Assembly: GCA_002946415.1 (NCBI GenBank) | Contig: NJPS01000038.1 | Span: forward strand, 310,001-374,000 | Length of the DNA: 64,000 bases | Reading direction: 5' to 3' | DNA from: Rutstroemia sp. NJR-2017a BVV2 | Taxonomy: Eukaryota > Ascomycota > Leotiomycetes > Helotiales > Rutstroemiaceae | Shown: positions 60,502 through 64,000 of the stretch, in pieces | Position numbering within the stretch: the stretch's first letter is position 1 | Layout: the number at the start of each line of letters is the position of its first letter | Made by a program: the position numbers and the translations under genes | The notes under the pieces: model-generated | What the model was told of the DNA's origin: nothing | Seen by the model: only the letters and a program-made list of their open reading frames with translations | Database searches by the model: none

Positions 60502-61269
60502 TCAACCATCCTTTCCATCATTAACCTCCAACGCTGCTAGCGCATCACTCAACACCACACCAATATCTAACTCCGGCCCCACCTTCTCCTCTTCCTCATT
60601 CTCATTCTCATGCTCACTCCCACTCTGACTACCACTCGCACTCTCCACCTCTGCATCCGCATTCTCTCCCCTACACCTTTCACACCTACACTCAAACCCA
60701 TAATACCTCTTCAGCCCCGTCTTCGACATCCCATAATCCACCGTAATCTCCTCTCCCCTCTCAATCTTCCTCTTACTAACATATACCATCCTCCCTCTCT
60801 CCTCATCCCACCCAAACCTCGCGTTCGGAACACACGAATGATTGAACCTCGACGCCGTCTCAAAGACCCCTGTTGCTGTCTTTCCTACACCGAATCCATT
60901 GCTGTACAGAATAGAGCGGTAGATAGACTCGTGAGGCTTATAGCGATAGCTGTACAGAGAGAGATAAGCCTTTTTGCGGGCGGGCGAGAGAGATTTCACC
61001 ATCCCGGGAAGGGGATCGATGCGCGTGCCGCTGTCGAGGAGGATGAGGAGGGGGGCTTCGGACAGGAGGAGAGTGTTGGAGGGAATGGAGTGCAATGCGA
61101 AGATGCCGAGGCCGCTGGTGGGGGTGCTCCGGATTTCAATAACTTTTCCGAGGGTTTCAGGGTAGCGGAGAGGAGCCTCGTCATCCGGTTTGGATGTTGG
61201 TGCTGGGATTTTTGGGACTGGTAGGCACGTCTGCACCGTCGAGGCTAAGTCTTCCGTGGTTGAATGCAT
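60502..61269 (-). CDS. SET domain protein (lysine methyltransferase-like)
   Basis: Single-exon gene of 255 aa starting at the ATG at 61269. The SET domain begins at about residue 40 with VIEIRSTPTSGLGIFALHSIPSNTLLL. It contains SRFNHSCVPNARF (NHSC, SAM binding), GEEITVDYG (catalytic Tyr) and a post-SET zinc cluster YGFECRCERC. This is the general arrangement of fungal small SET proteins that methylate histones or other proteins. The C-terminal 55 residues are an acidic, Ser/Glu-rich tail. Substrate cannot be assigned. Confidence 0.88.
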   Translation of the reverse strand: MHSTTEDLASTVQTCLPVPKIPAPTSKPDDEAPLRYPETLGKVIEIRSTPTSGLGIFALHSIPSNTLLLSEAPLLILLDSGTRIDPLPGMVKSLSPARKKAYLSLYSYRYKPHESIYRSILYSNGFGVGKTATGVFETASRFNHSCVPNARFGWDEERGRMVYVSKRKIERGEEITVDYGMSKTGLKRYYGFECRCERCRGENADAEVESASGSQSGSEHENENEEEEKVGPELDIGVVLSDALAALEVNDGKDG

Positions 61270-62324
61270 GGCTAGGAATTTTTGAACGTTGCTAGGCAAT
61301 TATCGCGATTGCAAAGATGAGGCTGTAGATGTCGATCTAATGAAGGTGGTACTGAACGTCATGGGACGAAACTCATTTTTAATCGTGATTGTGTCCCCGA
61401 ATTCGCCACTAAGCTTTGCTGCCGAGATGCCGATAATCAGCAAATATTAGATGTTGGATAAATGAGAGTGTTTCTTTTTTTTTTTTTTTTTTTTCTCCTT
61501 TATAACAAGACGTGAAAGTAGAGGAGAAGATACGTAGAGAACGTCGGATTGTGGGTTGGTTATATATGATGATGAAACTTCTAGAAGCGATGCTATGTAA
61601 TCCTCCGAAAAGACTACAAGCAGCAGCCAAAAGAGTTAAAGCAGCGAGACATTGTAATAGCTCTCCGGTGCAGAAATATCTGGCTGATAACAATTTGAAA
61701 ATGTTTGAATAATGAAAGGATTATATTATCTCAGAATTTGTAGGACATTGACTTGGCAATAATACTCGCTACAGCATCCTCTCTCAAGTCGGCCTTAGTT
61801 TTCTGGGTTAGAAAGAATGGTTTGTACCAGACTGATACAGGAAGAGAGTTCGGGATTGAGTGTAGTATCCATTAGACGGCTGATGATCTTTAAGTGATGG
61901 AAAGATCTATCCATTCCGCTCGCACATTCGAAGCAGGATCATGAGCGAATCTATGTAGGGCGGGGGACACTCTCCTCCATGTTCCGATCCACTTCCGTAT
62001 ACAAGAATATGAAATTGTAACATAAAAGTTGGAAACTGATTCTTCTTTGTGATCCAAAGTGCAGAGACCCTGTCGCTATTACTCTTACATACCTAGCATA
62101 TAACGAGAGTCGAATGGTGCAGAATTGTAAACCTAGTACAATTAAATCATGCCATATATGATCGTAACCACAAACTAGACGATGATCACATTCCATGGGT
62201 CATGCTCCATTACACTTCTCTTTAGTTGACTCCGATCCGTAGTCTCTTACGACGTTCGGGATAGGCAGCAGTATTCGCTGTATTTGCTTGGTCTGCATAT
62301 GCTCTTTCATAACCTCGAGATAGT
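61270..62324. other. Intergenic stretch with poly(T) tract and repeat copy B
   Basis: No supported gene. It contains copy B of the diverged repeat and a T20 run at 61475-61494 (A20 on the minus strand). No further signal was recognised between 61750 and 62324. Confidence 0.5.
61475..61750 (-). repeat. Diverged repeat element, copy B, with 3' poly(A)
   Basis: On the minus strand it reads SFHYSNIFKLLSARYFCTGEL, the counterpart of copy A. It then runs open through a further region resembling copy A (AGCATCG-TTCTAGAAG versus AGCAATG-TGCTAGAAC). It ends in an uninterrupted A20 tract (61475-61494). A terminal poly(A) next to a diverged repeat is suggestive of retroposition, but no target-site duplication was identified. 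Confidence 0.5.
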
Positions 62325-62937
62325 CTAGAGCATAGCCTCTAATCCCTTCGAAGCGTCTGCTAAGGTGAGGTCGCTATCTGCACTAGCTTTAAGAGCCTCG
62401 AGCCGTGTTTGGTCAAGCCGCAGGAGCGCATCAGTATCTTTGACTAGACCGGCATCGAGCGAGGTTGAATGAGAAACTGGTGTGGGCGAAGTATTGGCTC
62501 AATTCTCTACCAAGCCAACGTCGAGGTTCATGGCGTCCAGCTGAACAATGACAGGATTGTTACTCGTATGGCGCCCAACCAACTCAAAGTTGAGCATAAC
62601 ATGGGTTCCCGCATTCACTTTCCGCGTCTTCAACAGAGACGGTAACGACACTAGTCGCACACGGAGGACAGAATGACGGGATACTTAGAACAAAACAAGG
62701 GGCGCGGGGTAATGGAAGAGAAAATCCAACAGCTTCTGTAGACTGAATAAAAAGCGTAATGACGAGTAAGTGCTAGCAATCGAACTGGCTCCTCAAAACA
62801 AAGTCAAGTATTTCTAAACTCACATAATTCTGGATTGTTACTAGACAGAGAGCAAATACCATAGATTGCACTGCAACGATAGTATCTCCTGATGCTGTCA
62901 ATAATACAGCGACCAAGTGGCTTTTGGTTGCACGCAT
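62325..62937 (-). pseudogene. Possible degenerate gene of unknown family
   Basis: On the minus strand an ATG at 62937 opens 38 codons ending at a canonical GTGAGT donor (exon 62824..62937), with a TTTATTCAG acceptor at about 62743. Beyond it, one frame reads TSVVTVSVEDAESECGNPCYA and then stops. The neighbouring frame carries long protein-like stretches (RKVNAGTHVMLNFELVGRHT, VIVQLDAMNLDVGLVEN, then LVKDTDALLRLDQTRLEALK) broken by a TAA and by an in-frame TGA at 62499-62501, ending at a TAG at 62325. This looks like a coding sequence with frameshift and stop damage. It could also be an intact gene with introns I misread. Confidence 0.3.
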
Positions 62938-63264
62938 CTTGGTCTGCCATTTATGACCACCTTTCGAGCTCTGGCTATTCTTCTTATTCGTGTAGGTCTG
63001 TGTTTGGCGCCTCAGGAATGAGAGAAACAATGACTCAAATAAGTTTAAGGTGGAGAATTCGTGGACGTGCGATTGCGGAGTAAAAGCGGTGGATGTTGAT
63101 TGGATCAGAGCGGTTTACTGTACCGATTCAAAAAATAATTGGCAGTATTTCAATTTGGAGGGGTGACTCAAGAACAGAAGTGAAAAGATATAAATTGCAA
63201 CAACCTTCCTGAGTTTTTAAACTTTCCTTTACAAACATTTGGAAGTCACATTCAAATATCTACC
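62938..63264. promoter_or_regulatory. LYS1 promoter and leader
   Basis: About 330 bp before the LYS1 start. No gene seen. A TATA-like AAAGATATAAAT lies at 63184-63195, about 75 bp upstream of the ATG. Confidence 0.35.

Positions 63265-64000
<736 letters not shown>

Overview
This window is nuclear DNA from a filamentous ascomycete. The evidence is short GT-AG introns (about 45-90 nt) in most genes, 0.3-5 kb between genes, a mid-range GC content, and fungus-specific families: a 2EXR protein, a Pth11-like rhodopsin receptor, a highly reducing polyketide synthase, an FSH hydrolase, a hydrolase-NB-ARC-TPR NLR and a PARP-E2 fusion. The overall feel is Leotiomycete-like (Botrytis/Sclerotinia relatives), but that is inference. 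No phage, plasmid, CRISPR or intact transposon was found. Exon joins below were derived by hand from reading frame and splice signals.

Layout. 0.4-8.3 kb: an Sfr1/Mei5-like recombination factor (+), a 2EXR protein (+), a class I PLP aminotransferase resembling ACC synthase (-) and a Pth11-like seven-helix receptor (-). 9.4-22.5 kb is a compact secondary-metabolite locus: an MFS exporter (+), a small FSH serine-hydrolase-like protein (-) and, divergently, a complete HR-PKS (KS-AT-DH-MT-ER-KR-ACP, +). No P450 or cluster transcription factor is visible. 23.4-30.3 kb, all minus: an Artemis/SNM1-type DNA repair nuclease, a type II membrane glycosyltransferase-like protein and a DUF6601-type membrane protein. 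31.0-34.2 kb: an NLR-type immune or incompatibility receptor (+) with near-identical TPR units. A gene-poor 5 kb stretch rich in simple repeats follows.

39.2-58.3 kb is mostly housekeeping: a conserved unknown (+), the GCN5 acetyltransferase (-), the oligosaccharyltransferase subunit OST5 (+), the 9-1-1 clamp subunit RAD1 (+), a COG7-like Golgi tether subunit (-), a large PARP-like/UBE2Q-like fusion (+), a secreted alpha-carbonic anhydrase (-) and an Sds3-like Rpd3L subunit (+). 59.8-64 kb: an intron-bearing tRNA-Glu(CTC) (-), a SET-domain protein (-), a weak degenerate gene and the 5' part of LYS1 (+, cut by the window end).

Functional threads. Three genes concern DNA repair or checkpoint (Sfr1-like, Artemis-like, RAD1) and three or four concern chromatin or histone modification (GCN5, Sds3-like, the SET protein, possibly the PARP-E2 fusion). 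The PKS, FSH protein and MFS pump plausibly make, release and export one methylated reduced polyketide, with the Pth11-like receptor next door. The most notable items are the PARP-E2 fusion, the catalytically degenerate FSH partner of the PKS, the NLR repeats, and a diverged duplicated element at 59.2-59.45 kb and 61.5-61.75 kb, one copy of which ends in an A20 tract.
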